A DNA stretch of 64,000 bases from NCBI RefSeq assembly GCF_013407765.1, contig NZ_JACBZD010000002.1:1126001-1190000 (forward strand), read 5' to 3'. The notes beneath the pieces were generated by a model, which worked only from the letters and a program-made list of their open reading frames with translations, did no database searches and was not told the DNA's origin. Origin of the DNA: Allostreptomyces psammosilenae. GTDB lineage: Bacteria; Actinomycetota; Actinomycetes; Streptomycetales; Streptomycetaceae. The position numbers were made by a program, and so were the translations under genes. Of this stretch, positions 29,518 to 38,967 are shown in pieces. The number at the start of each line of letters is the position of its first letter. Position 1 is the first letter of the stretch.

Positions 29518-30468
29518 TCACAGCCAGGTGGCCAGCTCCAGCAGCATCTCGCCGTCCTCGGTCTCCCCGAGGGCGAAGTCGCGCGCGCCGGCCGCGACCG
29601 ACCGGAACAGCGCCCACCCCAGCAGGCGCTGTTCGTCCACCTCCAGGGCGGACGCCAGCTCCCGGATCCGCCGGCGGGTCGCGGAGCGCGGTCCCGGGGT
29701 CGCCACCAGGGTCTCCAGGCGCTCCCGCACCAGCCAGGCAAGGTCGTAGGCGCGTTCGCCCACCAGCGGACGCGGATCGATGGCCAGCCACGGCAGGCGT
29801 TCCCCGGCGAGCACGTTGCCGTGGTGCAGGTCGCCGTGGAGCAGCACCTGCTCCGGCTGGTCGCCCGCCAGCTCGGCCCCGACCAGCAGCGCCGCGTCGA
29901 TCAGCCCGCGCGCGTCCTCCAGTTCGGGCAGCCGGTGGTAGCGGTACAGCTCCCGGGTCAGTTCGATCCGGCGGTCCTCCACGGTCCGGAAGGGGTGTTC
30001 CTCGCCGGGCGCCACCCACAGCCGGCGGGCGACCTCCTCGGCCTCCAGCATGGCCCGCTTCTCGGGCAGCGAACGCAGCGAGATGTGCGGCTGCAGGCGC
30101 TCCATCAGCAGCGCGCCGGTGGCGTCGTCCGACTCCAGGAGCCGCACCGCCCCCCGCCCTCCCCAGATCCGCAGGGCGGCCGCCTCGTGCCGCGTCTCCT
30201 CGTTGAGCCATCCGAACTTCAGCACGGCGGGCGTGCCGTCGGCCCGGGTGACCAGGAGGGACATGCTCAGCCGGCCACCCGGGTCCATGACCCGGTCGAC
30301 GATGAGCTCCCAGCGGGCGCAGTACTCGGTGACCAGCGCGGGCAGCGCCTCGATCCAGCGCGCACCGGCCTCGCCCTCCCACCGGCGGATCTTGCGGGAC
30401 AGGCGCTCCGGCGGCACCACGGGGGAGTCGGCGGGGCGGGACGGGGGCTGCTGCTCGGGACTGCTCAT
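29518..30468 (-). CDS. APH(6)/hydroxyurea phosphotransferase-like kinase
   Basis: A 316-residue kinase-fold protein of the aminoglycoside/hydroxyurea phosphotransferase family. The ATP-binding lysine is in PAVLKFGW, the catalytic loop is HGDLHHGN (211-218), and the metal-binding aspartate is in AIDPRPLVGERAYDL (D231). Family members phosphorylate streptomycin, hydroxyurea or unknown small molecules. Chromosomal copies in streptomycetes are often housekeeping, so resistance should not be assumed. ATG at 30468 has a GGAG about 10 bases upstream. Confidence 0.83.
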   Translation of the reverse strand: MSSPEQQPPSRPADSPVVPPERLSRKIRRWEGEAGARWIEALPALVTEYCARWELIVDRVMDPGGRLSMSLLVTRADGTPAVLKFGWLNEETRHEAAALRIWGGRGAVRLLESDDATGALLMERLQPHISLRSLPEKRAMLEAEEVARRLWVAPGEEHPFRTVEDRRIELTRELYRYHRLPELEDARGLIDAALLVGAELAGDQPEQVLLHGDLHHGNVLAGERLPWLAIDPRPLVGERAYDLAWLVRERLETLVATPGPRSATRRRIRELASALEVDEQRLLGWALFRSVAAGARDFALGETEDGEMLLELATWL

Positions 30469-30583
30469 GGCTCGCGTTCTCCGCCGGTGCGGGGTCTGGT
30501 GTGCGGGTGCGGATGGTGGGGGGGGCGGGTGTGCGCGTCGTCGGGAGCACGGGACCGGCACGGGGGCGTGGCGCCGCCCGCGG

Positions 30584-31111
30584 TCAGGCCCCGCCGGGCC
30601 GTGTGGCGGAGGCGGAGGGGGCGGAGGAGCCGGACGGTCCGGCACCCGGTTCCCGCTCCGGCAGGCCGGGGAAGGCCACCGTGCCGCCCCGCCAGCGCAC
30701 GGCGCGCACCGTCGCCTCGCGCAGCGCCTCGGCGGCGGCGAGTCGGAGGTCGGCGACGGTGGTGAAGACGACGTCCGCCTCCGCGGCCGCGACTCCCTCC
30801 TCCAGGTGGGTGGCCAGCCGGCGTGCCGAGTCGGCGTCGGCGACCTCGAAGGGGAGCTGGTAGGCGGGGGCGGCGGCCTCTGGCTGCCCGCCGAGCTGCC
30901 GGATGGAGTGGGACAGCGCCTCGCGCCGTTCCTGGTGGGCGGCGAGCGCCACACGGGCCTCCTCCTCGTCGGCGCCGCTCAGCAGGGCACCGGCCACGCC
31001 GTAGCCGTAGACGGCGGCGTGCTCGCCGGCGAGCGCCGCCTGGAGCGCGGGCAGGGCGTTGTCCGGCTGACGGGTCGGGGCGGGGGACGGGGTGGCGCTG
31101 CGACCGATCAT
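30584..31111 (-). CDS. DUF4439 ferritin-like domain protein
   Basis: A 175-residue helical protein. It begins with NALPALQAALAGEHAAVYGYGV, the glutamate/histidine-bearing first helix typical of the DUF4439 ferritin-like domain, and has further E and H residues in AAHQERREALSHSI. The C-terminal 25 residues are Gly/Ser/Pro-rich. The function is unknown; ferritin-like folds may bind a di-metal centre. It starts 9 bases after the stop of the lipoprotein gene and is likely cotranscribed with it. Confidence 0.8.
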   Translation of the reverse strand: MIGRSATPSPAPTRQPDNALPALQAALAGEHAAVYGYGVAGALLSGADEEEARVALAAHQERREALSHSIRQLGGQPEAAAPAYQLPFEVADADSARRLATHLEEGVAAAEADVVFTTVADLRLAAAEALREATVRAVRWRGGTVAFPGLPEREPGAGPSGSSAPSASATRPGGA

Positions 31112-31120
31112 GGTTTCGAC

Positions 31121-31744
31121 CTAGGGGGTAAGGAGGTGGGCGTGTCCGGTTTCGCAGGCCGCGACCGAGGCGATCAGCCGGCTCGGCAGGGCCGACGCGG
31201 CGAGCAGGTCGGCCATCCGGGCGTCGGCGGTGCGTCGGCACAGGTCCGCCAGGGCGCGGAGAGCCTCGTCGGGCGTGTCGGGGACGGAGGGGCCGGCCGC
31301 CGGTGAGGCGGCGCCGCCCGGGGTGTCGCCTCCTGCCGTCGCCGTCGCCGTCGCCGTCGCCGATGTCGAGGTGGACGGCTGCGCCGGCGGCGAGGCCGCC
31401 GAGGGCAGGCCGGCGCCCTCGCCGAAGGCGGTCAGGTGCGCGGCCAGGTCGTCGCCGAGCGGCCGCAGCGAGGCGGCCAGTTCCGGATGGGCGGCCACGG
31501 TCGCGTCCCGGTGCGCGATCAGCGCGGCGGTGGCCTCGGCGGATCGGCGCAGGACGAGCTCGTCGGGGTGCGGCTCCGGCGCGCCGTCGTCCTCGCTGGA
31601 GGTGCAGCCGGTCGCGACCGCGCCCAGTGCCGCCAGCAAGCCGAGCACGGTGCGCCGGCGCGGGCCGACCGACGGATGGGTCCCCGCGCTCGGTGTCGAA
31701 CGGCGGGTGGGAGTCGGCCTGCCTCCGAGCATCCCGTGTCGCAT
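31121..31744 (-). CDS. Putative secreted lipoprotein
   Basis: A 207-residue protein with a signal peptide ending in the lipobox VATGC near residue 48. The preceding PRRRTVLGLLAALGA contains a twin-arginine-like start, so Tat export is possible. The mature part is Ala-rich and helical with a Ser/Thr/Ala-rich linker (TSTSATATATA). No catalytic motif is seen. ATG at 31744 is supported by AGGAG 5-6 bases upstream. It is the first gene of a two-gene unit with the DUF4439 protein and divergent from rimP. Confidence 0.75.
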   Translation of the reverse strand: MRHGMLGGRPTPTRRSTPSAGTHPSVGPRRRTVLGLLAALGAVATGCTSSEDDGAPEPHPDELVLRRSAEATAALIAHRDATVAAHPELAASLRPLGDDLAAHLTAFGEGAGLPSAASPPAQPSTSTSATATATATAGGDTPGGAASPAAGPSVPDTPDEALRALADLCRRTADARMADLLAASALPSRLIASVAACETGHAHLLTP

Positions 31745-32117
31745 CGTCACTCCTGTCTGGAATTCGCCCCCGGCGCGCCCCCATGTGCTCCCGTGCGCCC
31801 TCGGACGCCTCCACGCGACGCGGCGTGCGCCGTCCTTCGGGAGGGGCCCTCGGAGAGGGGCGAGCACCGCCGCACCGTCGCGCCGTCGCACTGCCCCGCC
31901 GGCACCGGGGCGGCTCTCTGGGACGGTACCGCCCGCTCCGCCCGCATTCACAATCGGTGCCCCCGAACGGCCGCGAGGGGTCCGTGGCCGTTCGGGGAAG
32001 CACCGCGCGGACGCTCGGGGTGCGACGTCGCCCTGCCGGACCCGATACGATTTGGGACACCCCGACCAAACCGGGTTGGACGCCGAAAACAGCACACGCA
32101 GCCGAGGAGCCTTCTCG
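31745..32117. other. Divergent intergenic region between the lipoprotein gene and rimP
   Basis: About 373 bp. TACGAT at 32046-32051 is a good -10 candidate for the rimP-nusA-infB region and would give a leader of roughly 60 bases; no clear -35 is seen. Nothing else is recognised. Confidence 0.35.
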
Positions 32118-32828
32118 ATGAGCACCGCCCAGACCGACCGGCTGCGAGCACTGCTGGAGCCGATCACCGAGCAGCGGGGGGTCGACCTCGAGGACGTGAC
32201 GGTCACCTCGGTCGGCCGGCGGCGTCTGCTGGGCGTGGTCGTGGACGCGGACGGCGGCGTCGACCTGGACCTGGTCGCGGAGCTGAGCCGGGAGTTCTCC
32301 GACGCCCTGGACGCGGCGGACGCGATGGGCGGGGCGCCCTATGTCCTGGAGGTCGGCTCCCCGGGGGTGGAGCGCCCGCTGACCGAGCCGAAGCACTGGC
32401 GCCGTGCCACCGGCCGCCTGGTCAAGGTGCGGCTGACGGAGGGCGGCGAGCTGACCGCCCGTGTGCTGGTCGCCGACGAGGACGGGGCCGAGCTGCTGGT
32501 GCCGGCGGCCAAGGGACGCGGTGAGCCGACCAGGCGCCGCATCACCTGGCCGGAAGTCGCCCGGGCGCAGGTGCAGGTGGAACTCGACCGCAAGGCAGCC
32601 GACCGGGAGATGGCGGCGTACGCCCCCGGGGCCGGCGGCGAGGCGCCGGACGCGGAGCCGGCGGACCTCGACGGCCTCGATGATGTCGACGACCTCGACG
32701 GTCTCGAGGAGGACGCCTCCACCGACGACGACGATTTCGACGACGTCGACGACTCCGACGGCACCGCGGACGGGGGCGCCGACCCGGCCGTCGGCGACCG
32801 GTCGCCCTCCGCCCGTGGTGACGGGTGA
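32118..32828 (+). CDS. rimP: Ribosome maturation factor RimP
   Basis: A 236-residue RimP, needed for 30S maturation. The core contains VVDADGGVDLDLVAELSREFSDAL and LEVGSPGVERPLTEPKHWRRATGR. The C-terminal 65 or so residues form a strongly acidic Asp-rich tail (runs such as DDVDDLDGLEED and DDDDFDDVDD) that E. coli RimP lacks. ATG at 32118 follows GAGGAG by 8 bases. It heads the rimP-nusA-ylxR-infB series. Confidence 0.93.
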   Translation: MSTAQTDRLRALLEPITEQRGVDLEDVTVTSVGRRRLLGVVVDADGGVDLDLVAELSREFSDALDAADAMGGAPYVLEVGSPGVERPLTEPKHWRRATGRLVKVRLTEGGELTARVLVADEDGAELLVPAAKGRGEPTRRRITWPEVARAQVQVELDRKAADREMAAYAPGAGGEAPDAEPADLDGLDDVDDLDGLEEDASTDDDDFDDVDDSDGTADGGADPAVGDRSPSARGDG

Positions 32829-32921
32829 CCCCGGCGCCCGGCCCACGAGCACGACCGAGTCCGACCGACCGATTCACCGCCGCGTGACCACACAACCCAA
32901 CACCATGGAGGAGGCGTAGCC

Positions 32922-33977
32922 GTGGACATCGACATGAGTGCCCTGCGCGGGCTCGTGCGGGAGAAGGAGATCTCGTTCGACCTGCTGGTCGAGGCGATCG
33001 AGGCCGCCCTCCTCATCGCGTACCACCGCACCGAGGGAAGCAGCCCGAAGGCCCGAGTGGAGCTGGACCGCAAGACCGGCCACGTGACGGTCTGGGCCCA
33101 GGAGGAGGTGCTGGAGGAGGAGCCGGAGGCCGCCGGCACGTCCGCCGAGGCGGGGGCGGAGGGCCAGGCGGCCCCGTCCGCGCGCCCCGTCCGCCGCGTC
33201 CGGGAGTTCGACGACACTCCGTCCGGCTTCGGCCGGATCGCCGCCACCACCGCCAAGCAGGTCATCCTGCAGCGGCTGCGCGACGCCGAGGAGGAGGTCA
33301 CCTTCGGCGAGTACGCCGGCCGCGAGGGCGACATCGTGACGGGCGTGGTCCAGCAGGACAAGGACCCCCGCAACGTGCTGGTGGACATCGGCAAGCTTGA
33401 GGCGGTGCTGCCGCCGCAGGAGCAGGTGCCCGGGGAGAGCTACACCCACGGCACCCGGCTGCGCTGCTACGTCGTCCAGGTCCGGCGCGGTCCGCGGGGC
33501 ACCTCGGTGACGCTCTCCCGCACCCACCCCAACCTGGTCCGCAAGCTCTTCGCGATGGAGGTGCCGGAGATCGCGGACGGTTCCGTGGAGATCGCCGCGA
33601 TCGCCCGTGAGGCCGGTCACCGCACCAAGATCGCGGTCTACTCGCACCGCGAGGGCCTGAACGCCAAGGGCGCCTGCATCGGCCCGATGGGCGGCCGGGT
33701 GCGCGCGGTGATGGCGGAACTGCAGGGCGAGAAGATCGACATCGTGGACTGGTCGGACGACCCGGCGACGATGGTCGGCAACGCCCTGTCGCCCGCCCGG
33801 GTGACCAAGGTGGAGGTCGTCGACCGGGAGGCCCGCTCCGCCCGGGTGACGGTGCCCGACTACCAGCTCTCCCTGGCCATCGGCAAGGAGGGGCAGAACG
33901 CCCGGCTGGCGGCCCGGCTCACCGGCTGGCGCATCGACATCCGCCCGGACACCCAGACGTCCGGCGGCGAGGGCTGA
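32922..33977 (+). CDS. nusA: Transcription termination/antitermination factor NusA
   Basis: A 351-residue NusA with an N-terminal RNA-polymerase-binding domain, an S1 domain ([22 protein letters not shown]) and two KH domains ([34 protein letters not shown]). It lacks the C-terminal acidic repeats of E. coli NusA, as is normal for actinobacteria. A Glu/Ala-rich insertion sits around residues 63-90. GTG at 32922 follows GGAGGAGG by about 8 bases. A 15-bp hairpin lies directly downstream. Confidence 0.96.
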   Translation: MDIDMSALRGLVREKEISFDLLVEAIEAALLIAYHRTEGSSPKARVELDRKTGHVTVWAQEEVLEEEPEAAGTSAEAGAEGQAAPSARPVRRVREFDDTPSGFGRIAATTAKQVILQRLRDAEEEVTFGEYAGREGDIVTGVVQQDKDPRNVLVDIGKLEAVLPPQEQVPGESYTHGTRLRCYVVQVRRGPRGTSVTLSRTHPNLVRKLFAMEVPEIADGSVEIAAIAREAGHRTKIAVYSHREGLNAKGACIGPMGGRVRAVMAELQGEKIDIVDWSDDPATMVGNALSPARVTKVEVVDREARSARVTVPDYQLSLAIGKEGQNARLAARLTGWRIDIRPDTQTSGGEG

Positions 33978-34004
33978 GCCCGGCGGCCGGACGGCCCGGG
34001 ACGG

Positions 34005-34039
34005 CCGCGGGCGGTCGGGGCGGGCCCGACCGCCCGCGG
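34005..34039 (+). terminator. 15-bp hairpin after nusA
   Basis: CCGCGGGCGGTCGGG (34005-34019) pairs perfectly with CCCGACCGCCCGCGG (34025-34039) across a 5-base loop, 27 bases after the nusA stop. TAGGGT at 34072-34077 could then start transcription of ylxR-infB. NusA itself could control readthrough here. Confidence 0.7.
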
Positions 34040-34149
34040 AAGGAATTCGACGGCACCCCGGTGGCGTTGTGTAGGGTCGGGCGGGGCGATCCCGCCCGGC
34101 GCTCATGGCTGACGCGCATGCCGTGGGGTCGTTGTCAGTGGAGGTAGAC

Positions 34150-34470
34150 TTGTCTCTGTCCGGCCGGACACGTGGCCGCGCATGCCCTGAACGCACCTGT
34201 GTGGGCTGTCGGCGGCGGTCGGGCAAGGACGACCTCCTGCGAGTCGTGGTGGTCGGGAACGCTGTCGTCCCCGATCCGCGCGGCACGCTGCCCGGTCGAG
34301 GGGCGCACCTGCACCTCGACCACAAGTGCCTCGATCTGGCGATCCGCCGCCGGGCTTTCCCGCGGGCCTTCCGGCTCACGGGGGCGCTCGATGCCGCGCG
34401 GGTCGTCGCCCATGTCGAGGAGTCGGTCGTCGACACGGAGTCGGCTCCCCCGCGGGAGCGGGCCGGGTGA
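34150..34470 (+). CDS. ylxR: YlxR family RNA-binding protein
   Basis: A YlxR protein of about 106 residues with the signature PERTCVGCRRRSGKDDLLRVV, then PDPRGTLPGRGAHLH and CLDLAIRRRAFPRAF. It is a small basic protein encoded between nusA and infB in most Gram-positives and likely binds RNA or nucleoid. TTG at 34150 is preferred because GGAGG (34140-34144) is five bases upstream and the protein then begins SLSGRTRGRACPERT, like homologues. The frame is open from ATG 34105, giving 121 residues, as an alternative. Confidence 0.85.
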   Translation: MSLSGRTRGRACPERTCVGCRRRSGKDDLLRVVVVGNAVVPDPRGTLPGRGAHLHLDHKCLDLAIRRRAFPRAFRLTGALDAARVVAHVEESVVDTESAPPRERAG

Positions 34471-34575
34471 AGACGCGGGGCGCGTCCGGCGGAATCCTCC
34501 GCTCGAGGCGCTCCACCACCGTGCACCGCACGTACGTCAACCAGTACCTCGCGAGTTGGAAGTAGGTCGAGATTG

Positions 34576-34608
34576 CGATGAGCACTCGATGAGTACGCGA
34601 TGAGTACG
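34576..34608 (+). repeat. Three tandem 11-bp repeats forming overlapping micro-ORFs upstream of infB
   Basis: The units CGATGAGCACT (34576), CGATGAGTACG (34587) and CGATGAGTACG (34598) follow one another without a gap. Each contains an ATG, and each ATG opens a tiny frame: Met-Ser-Thr-Arg-stop (34578-34592), Met-Ser-Thr-Arg-stop (34589-34603) and Met-Ser-Thr-Pro-Met-Lys-stop (34600-34620). The TGA of one overlaps the ATG of the next. They lie 39-80 bases before the infB start. Confidence 0.6.
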
Positions 34609-34624
34609 CCCATGAAGTAGCTAC

Positions 34625-34646
34625 GGTCCGGTGGACTACCCGGACC
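34625..34646 (+). promoter_or_regulatory. Hairpin next to the infB ribosome site
   Basis: GGTCCGG (34625-34631) and CCGGACC (34640-34646) form a 7-bp stem ending just before the AGGAG ribosome site of infB. With the micro-ORFs upstream it could tune infB translation; this is inference. Confidence 0.35.
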
Positions 34647-34658
34647 AGAAGGAGCAAC

Positions 34659-37600
34659 GTGGCAAAGGTCCGGGTATACGAGCTCGCCAAGGAGCTTGGT
34701 GTCGAGAGCAAGGTCGTCATGGCCAAGCTCCAGGAACTTGGCGAGTTCGTCCGTTCGGCGTCCTCGACGATCGAGGCGCCCGTGGTACGCAAACTCACTG
34801 ATTCTCTCAAGGGCGACGGCGGCTCCCGAGCCGGCGGCAAGGGCGGCCAGCGCAGGCCGTCGGCCCCCAAGCCCGGTGCTCAGCCGACGCCGGGCCCTTC
34901 GGCGCGCCCCGAGGCGGCGTCGCCGGCCCGTCCGGCCCCGGGGCCCCGCCCCGGCCCCGGCGGCCCGCGGCCCACGCCGGGTCCGCGCCCGACTCCCGGC
35001 CCGGTGGCTCCGGCCGCGCCGCAGCAGCCGGCCGCGCCGCAGCCCGCGGCGGCCCAGCCGACCGCGGCCACCCCGGCGCAGTTCTCCAGCCGGCCCGGTG
35101 AGGCCAGTCCGCGCCCGGCGCCCGCCGCCGCCCGTCCGGGCCCCGGCGCGCCGCGTCCGGGTCAGGGCCAGGGCGGAGCGCGTCCGTCCGACGCGCGCCC
35201 CGGCGACCGTGGCCGCGGCGGCGAGCCGCGCGGCCCGCGTCCGGGTGCCGGCACGGGTGCCCCGCGCCCGGGTCAGGGCGCCCCGCGCCCGGGCGGTGCC
35301 CGCCCGGCCGGACCGCGTCCCGGCAACAACCCCTTCAGCACCTCCGGCAGCACCGGAATGGCGCGCCCGCAGCCGCCGCGTCCGGCCGGCACGGAGCGTC
35401 CCGGCCTCGGCGGGCCCCGTCCGGGTCCCGGCGGCCCGCGTCCCGGCCCGGGTGGCCCCCGTCCGGGTGCCCGTCCCGGTTCGCCGAGTGACATGCCGCG
35501 CCCGCAGGGTCCGCGTCCCGGTCCGGCGGCCGGCCCCGGTGGCCCGCGTCCGAACCCGGGCATGATGCCGAACCGGCCGGCGGCCGGCGGCGGCGCCCGT
35601 CCGGGTGGTCCCGGTGCCGGCGCCCGTCCGGGTCGTCCCGGCGGCGGTGGCCCGCGTCCGGGCGGTGGCGGCTTCGGCGGCCCGCGTCCCGGCGGCGGTG
35701 GCGGTGGCTTCGCCGGTCGTCCCGGCGGTGGCGGCGGTGGCCGTCCCGGCGGTGGCGGCGGCTTCGGCGGCCCGCGTCCGGGTGGCGGCGGCTTCGGCGG
35801 CGGCCGTCCGGGTGGCCCCGGTGGCCGCGGCGGCACGCAGGGTGCGTTCGGCCGTCCGGGCTCGCGTGGCCCGGTCCGCGGCCGCAAGTCCAAGAAGCAG
35901 CGTCGTCAGGAGTTCAACGAGGCCTTCCAGGCCCCGGCGATCGGCGGCGTGCAGGCCCCGCGTGGTCGCGGCGAGGTCATCCGGCTCTCCCGTGGCGCCT
36001 CGCTGACCGACCTGGCGGAGAAGATCAACGCCAACCCGGCGTCGCTCGTCCAGATCCTGTTCCACCTGGGCGAGATGGTCACCGCCACCCAGTCGGTGAG
36101 CGACGAGACGCTGCAGCTGATCGGTGCCGAGCTGAACTTCGACATCCAGGTCGTCTCCCCCGAGGAGGAGGACCGCGAGCTGCTGGAGTCGTTCGACATC
36201 GACTTCGGTGAGAACGAGGGTGGCGAGGAGCAGCTCCAGGCGCGGCCCCCGGTCGTCACCGTCATGGGCCACGTCGACCACGGTAAGACGCGTCTGCTGG
36301 ACGCCATCCGCAAGTCGAACGTGGTCGAGGGCGAGGCCGGCGGCATCACCCAGCACATCGGTGCCTACCAGGTCAACGCTGAGGTCAACGGAGAGGAGCG
36401 CAAGCTCACCTTCATCGACACCCCGGGTCACGAGGCGTTCACCGCCATGCGTGCCCGCGGTGCGAAGTCGACCGACATCGCGATCCTGGTCGTCGCCGCC
36501 AACGACGGCGTGATGCCGCAGACGGTGGAGGCGCTCAACCACGCCAAGGCGGCGGACGTGCCGATCGTCGTCGCGGTCAACAAGATCGACGTCGACGGCG
36601 CGGACCCGACCAAGGTGCGCGGTCAGCTGACCGAGTACGGGCTGGTCGCGGAGGAGTACGGCGGCGACACCATGTTCGTCGACATCTCCGCCAAGCAGGG
36701 CCTGGGCATCGACGACCTCCTGGAGGCCGTCGTGCTGACCGCGGACGCGGCGCTGGACCTGCGGGCCAACCCGGACATGGACGCCCAGGGCATCGCCATC
36801 GAGGCGCACCTGGACAAGGGCCGCGGCGCCACCGCGACCGTCCTGGTCCAGCGCGGCACCCTGCGGGTCGGCGACTCCATGGTCGTCGGCGACGCCCACG
36901 GCCGCGTGCGCGCCATGCTCGACGAGAACGGCAACAACGTCGAGGAGGCGGGTCCGTCCCGTCCGGTCGTCGTGCTCGGTCTGTCCTCGGTGCCCAGCGC
37001 CGGTGACAACTTCCTCGTCGTCGAGGAGGACCGGATCGCCCGGCAGATCGCGGAGAAGCGCAACGCGCGGGAGCGCAACGCGCAGTTCGCGCAGAACCGG
37101 CGCCGGGTCTCCCTGGAGGACCTGGACAAGGTGCTGGCCGCCGGCGAGATCGAGCACCTCAACCTCATCCTCAAGGGCGACGTGTCCGGTTCGGTCGAGG
37201 CCCTGGAGGACGCGCTCCTCAAGCTCGAGGTCGGCGACGAGGTCGAGCTGCGCATCCTGCACCGCGGTGTCGGCGCCATCACGGAGTCCGACATCAACCT
37301 GGCGGCCGGCTCGGACGCCATCGTCATCGGCTTCAACGTCCGCACCGAGGGGCGCGCGCGCACCCTGGCGGACCGCGAGGGCGTGGACATCCGGTACTAC
37401 TCGGTCATCTACCAGGCGATCGAGGAGATCGAGGCGGCCCTGAAGGGCATGCTGAAGCCGGAGTACGAGGAGGTCCAGCTCGGCACCGCCGAGGTGCGGG
37501 AGGTCTTCCGTTCCTCCAAGTTCGGCACCATCGCCGGTTGCCTCGTCCGCAGCGGCCTCATCCGCCGCAACACCAAGGCCCGTCTCATCCGGGACGGCGC

Positions 37601-37766
37601 CGTGGTGGCGGAGAACCTCTCGATCGACTCGCTGCGTCGCTTCAAGGACGACGCGACCGAGGTCCGCGAGGGCTTCGAGTGCGGTCTGACCCTGGGGTCG
37701 TTCAACGACATCAAGGTCGACGACGTCGTCGAGACGTTCGAGATGCGGGAGAAGCCCCGCGCCTGA
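34659..37766 (+). CDS. infB: Translation initiation factor IF-2
   Basis: A 1035-residue IF-2 that brings fMet-tRNA to the 30S subunit and promotes subunit joining. The N-terminal IF2N helix bundle ([22 protein letters not shown]) is followed by about 370 residues of Pro/Gly/Arg-rich repeats (GPRPG and [12 protein letters not shown] types). A second IF2N-like segment comes next, then the G domain with GHVDHGKT (about 537-544), DTPGHEAF and NKID, then the C-terminal domains. The long disordered repeat region is typical of streptomycete IF-2. GTG at 34659 follows AGGAG. A strong terminator follows at 37797. Confidence 0.97.
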   Translation: MAKVRVYELAKELGVESKVVMAKLQELGEFVRSASSTIEAPVVRKLTDSLKGDGGSRAGGKGGQRRPSAPKPGAQPTPGPSARPEAASPARPAPGPRPGPGGPRPTPGPRPTPGPVAPAAPQQPAAPQPAAAQPTAATPAQFSSRPGEASPRPAPAAARPGPGAPRPGQGQGGARPSDARPGDRGRGGEPRGPRPGAGTGAPRPGQGAPRPGGARPAGPRPGNNPFSTSGSTGMARPQPPRPAGTERPGLGGPRPGPGGPRPGPGGPRPGARPGSPSDMPRPQGPRPGPAAGPGGPRPNPGMMPNRPAAGGGARPGGPGAGARPGRPGGGGPRPGGGGFGGPRPGGGGGGFAGRPGGGGGGRPGGGGGFGGPRPGGGGFGGGRPGGPGGRGGTQGAFGRPGSRGPVRGRKSKKQRRQEFNEAFQAPAIGGVQAPRGRGEVIRLSRGASLTDLAEKINANPASLVQILFHLGEMVTATQSVSDETLQLIGAELNFDIQVVSPEEEDRELLESFDIDFGENEGGEEQLQARPPVVTVMGHVDHGKTRLLDAIRKSNVVEGEAGGITQHIGAYQVNAEVNGEERKLTFIDTPGHEAFTAMRARGAKSTDIAILVVAANDGVMPQTVEALNHAKAADVPIVVAVNKIDVDGADPTKVRGQLTEYGLVAEEYGGDTMFVDISAKQGLGIDDLLEAVVLTADAALDLRANPDMDAQGIAIEAHLDKGRGATATVLVQRGTLRVGDSMVVGDAHGRVRAMLDENGNNVEEAGPSRPVVVLGLSSVPSAGDNFLVVEEDRIARQIAEKRNARERNAQFAQNRRRVSLEDLDKVLAAGEIEHLNLILKGDVSGSVEALEDALLKLEVGDEVELRILHRGVGAITESDINLAAGSDAIVIGFNVRTEGRARTLADREGVDIRYYSVIYQAIEEIEAALKGMLKPEYEEVQLGTAEVREVFRSSKFGTIAGCLVRSGLIRRNTKARLIRDGAVVAENLSIDSLRRFKDDATEVREGFECGLTLGSFNDIKVDDVVETFEMREKPRA

Positions 37767-37796
37767 CCGGCACGGGACTGACCGGCACGGCACGCA

Positions 37797-37830
37797 CGAC
37801 CGGGGGCCGTCACACGACGGCCCCCGGTCG
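37797..37830 (+). terminator. 15-bp hairpin terminator after infB
   Basis: CGACCGGGGGCCGTC (37797-37811) pairs perfectly with GACGGCCCCCGGTCG (37816-37830) around an ACAC loop, 30 bases after the infB stop. Confidence 0.8.
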
Positions 37831-37974
37831 CGCCGCTCCCGGGCACGGTGCGTCCGGGCGGTGCCGCCCGGCGCCCGGCCCACAACAGAACACCGCTTCC
37901 GCACGGCGGCCCCGCTCCGGGTGCCGCCCGCACCGCGCTCCCGGCCGCGCGACCCCCAGGCCGCCACAACACAC

Positions 37975-38274
37975 ATGTACGTGGGAACGCTCAGCTTCGA
38001 CCTGCTTCTCGGCGACGTCCACTCGCTCAAGGAGAAACGCGCGGTAGTCAGGCCCCTGGTGGCCGAGCTGCGCCGCAAGTACGACGTCAGCGCCGCGGAG
38101 ACGGGCCACCGCGACCTGTACCGGCGCGCCGAGATCGGCGTCTGCCTGGTCTCCGGGGACCCCTCCCACATCGCGTCGGTGCTGGACAACTGCGAGCGCT
38201 TCATCGCCTACCGGCCCGAGACGGAGCTGCTCTCCGCCCGTCGCCGGGTCTTCTCCGACGAGGACGAGGACTGA
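37975..38274 (+). CDS. DUF503 (YlxP-like) protein
   Basis: A 99-residue DUF503 protein with the family opening YVGTLSFDLLLGDVHSLKEKRAVVRPL and the middle ETGHRDLYRRAEIGVCLVSGD. Its function is unknown; it lies between infB and rbfA in most actinobacteria and is presumed to act in ribosome or RNA biology. ATG at 37975 has no clear Shine-Dalgarno; GTG at 37981 is possible. Confidence 0.88.
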   Translation: MYVGTLSFDLLLGDVHSLKEKRAVVRPLVAELRRKYDVSAAETGHRDLYRRAEIGVCLVSGDPSHIASVLDNCERFIAYRPETELLSARRRVFSDEDED

Positions 38275-38466
38275 CGGCGCCCCTCCGAGGACCGCGCCCG
38301 GCCGGCGGCGTAGCCCCGTCCGCGACCGGCGCAGGCCGGTGTCCCACCACCCCACCCATCGACCGAACCGCGCCCGCGCCCGCGGGGGCGGTACGTTGGA
38401 GCCCGGTCCCGGGCCGCGAGGCGGCCGGACCGTGGCACCACGTGCGCAGCAGCAGGAGGAGGACCA

Positions 38467-38967
38467 GTGACCGACACGGCGCGGGCGCGCAAACTCGCCG
38501 ACCGCATCCGTGTGGTGGTCGCCGAAACCCTGGAACGGCGGATCAAGGATCCGCGACTGGGCTTCGTCACCATCACCGACACCCGCGTCACCGGGGACCT
38601 GAGGGAGGCCACGGTCTTCTACACGGTCTTCGGTGACGAGACCGAGCGGGCCGCCTCGGCCGCCGCCCTGGAGAGCGCCAAGGGCATCCTGCGCTCCGAG
38701 GTGGGCCGGCAGACCGGCGTGCGCTTCACCCCCAGCCTCACCTTCGTGGCCGACGCGGTGCCGGACACGGCGCGGCACATCGACGACCTGCTCGCGCGGG
38801 CCCGGGCCGCCGACGAGGAGGTGCGCACCCGCGCCGCCGGCGCCGGCTACGCGGGCGACGCCGACCCGTACCGGACGCCGGGCGAGGACCTGGTGGACGC
38901 CGAGGACGCGACGGACGAGGACGCGACGGACGAGGACGGCGGCACCTTCGGGAGCGGCTCGCGGTGA
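38467..38967 (+). CDS. rbfA: Ribosome-binding factor A
   Basis: A 166-residue RbfA, a KH-like cold-shock factor for 16S rRNA 5'-end maturation. Visible blocks are [40 protein letters not shown] and the C-terminal [20 protein letters not shown] 45-residue acidic tail includes the repeat [15 protein letters not shown] at 38467 follows GGAGGAGGA. Its stop overlaps the GTG of the DHH phosphoesterase. Confidence 0.95.
   Translation: MTDTARARKLADRIRVVVAETLERRIKDPRLGFVTITDTRVTGDLREATVFYTVFGDETERAASAAALESAKGILRSEVGRQTGVRFTPSLTFVADAVPDTARHIDDLLARARAADEEVRTRAAGAGYAGDADPYRTPGEDLVDAEDATDEDATDEDGGTFGSGSR

Noticed and set aside
29518-30468. APH-family gene as an antibiotic resistance determinant
   Set aside because: The family signature alone does not show substrate, and the gene sits in a conserved chromosomal region without mobile-element signs.
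35000-35890. Repetitive DNA that could be mistaken for a CRISPR or satellite array
   Set aside because: The repeats are in frame, encode GPRPG units of IF-2, and have no spacer-repeat regularity.
32874-38204. 1776-codon minus-strand frame across nusA to DUF503
   Set aside because: It is the mirror of real genes on the plus strand, with Arg/Ala/Thr-biased low-complexity translation and no recognisable motif.
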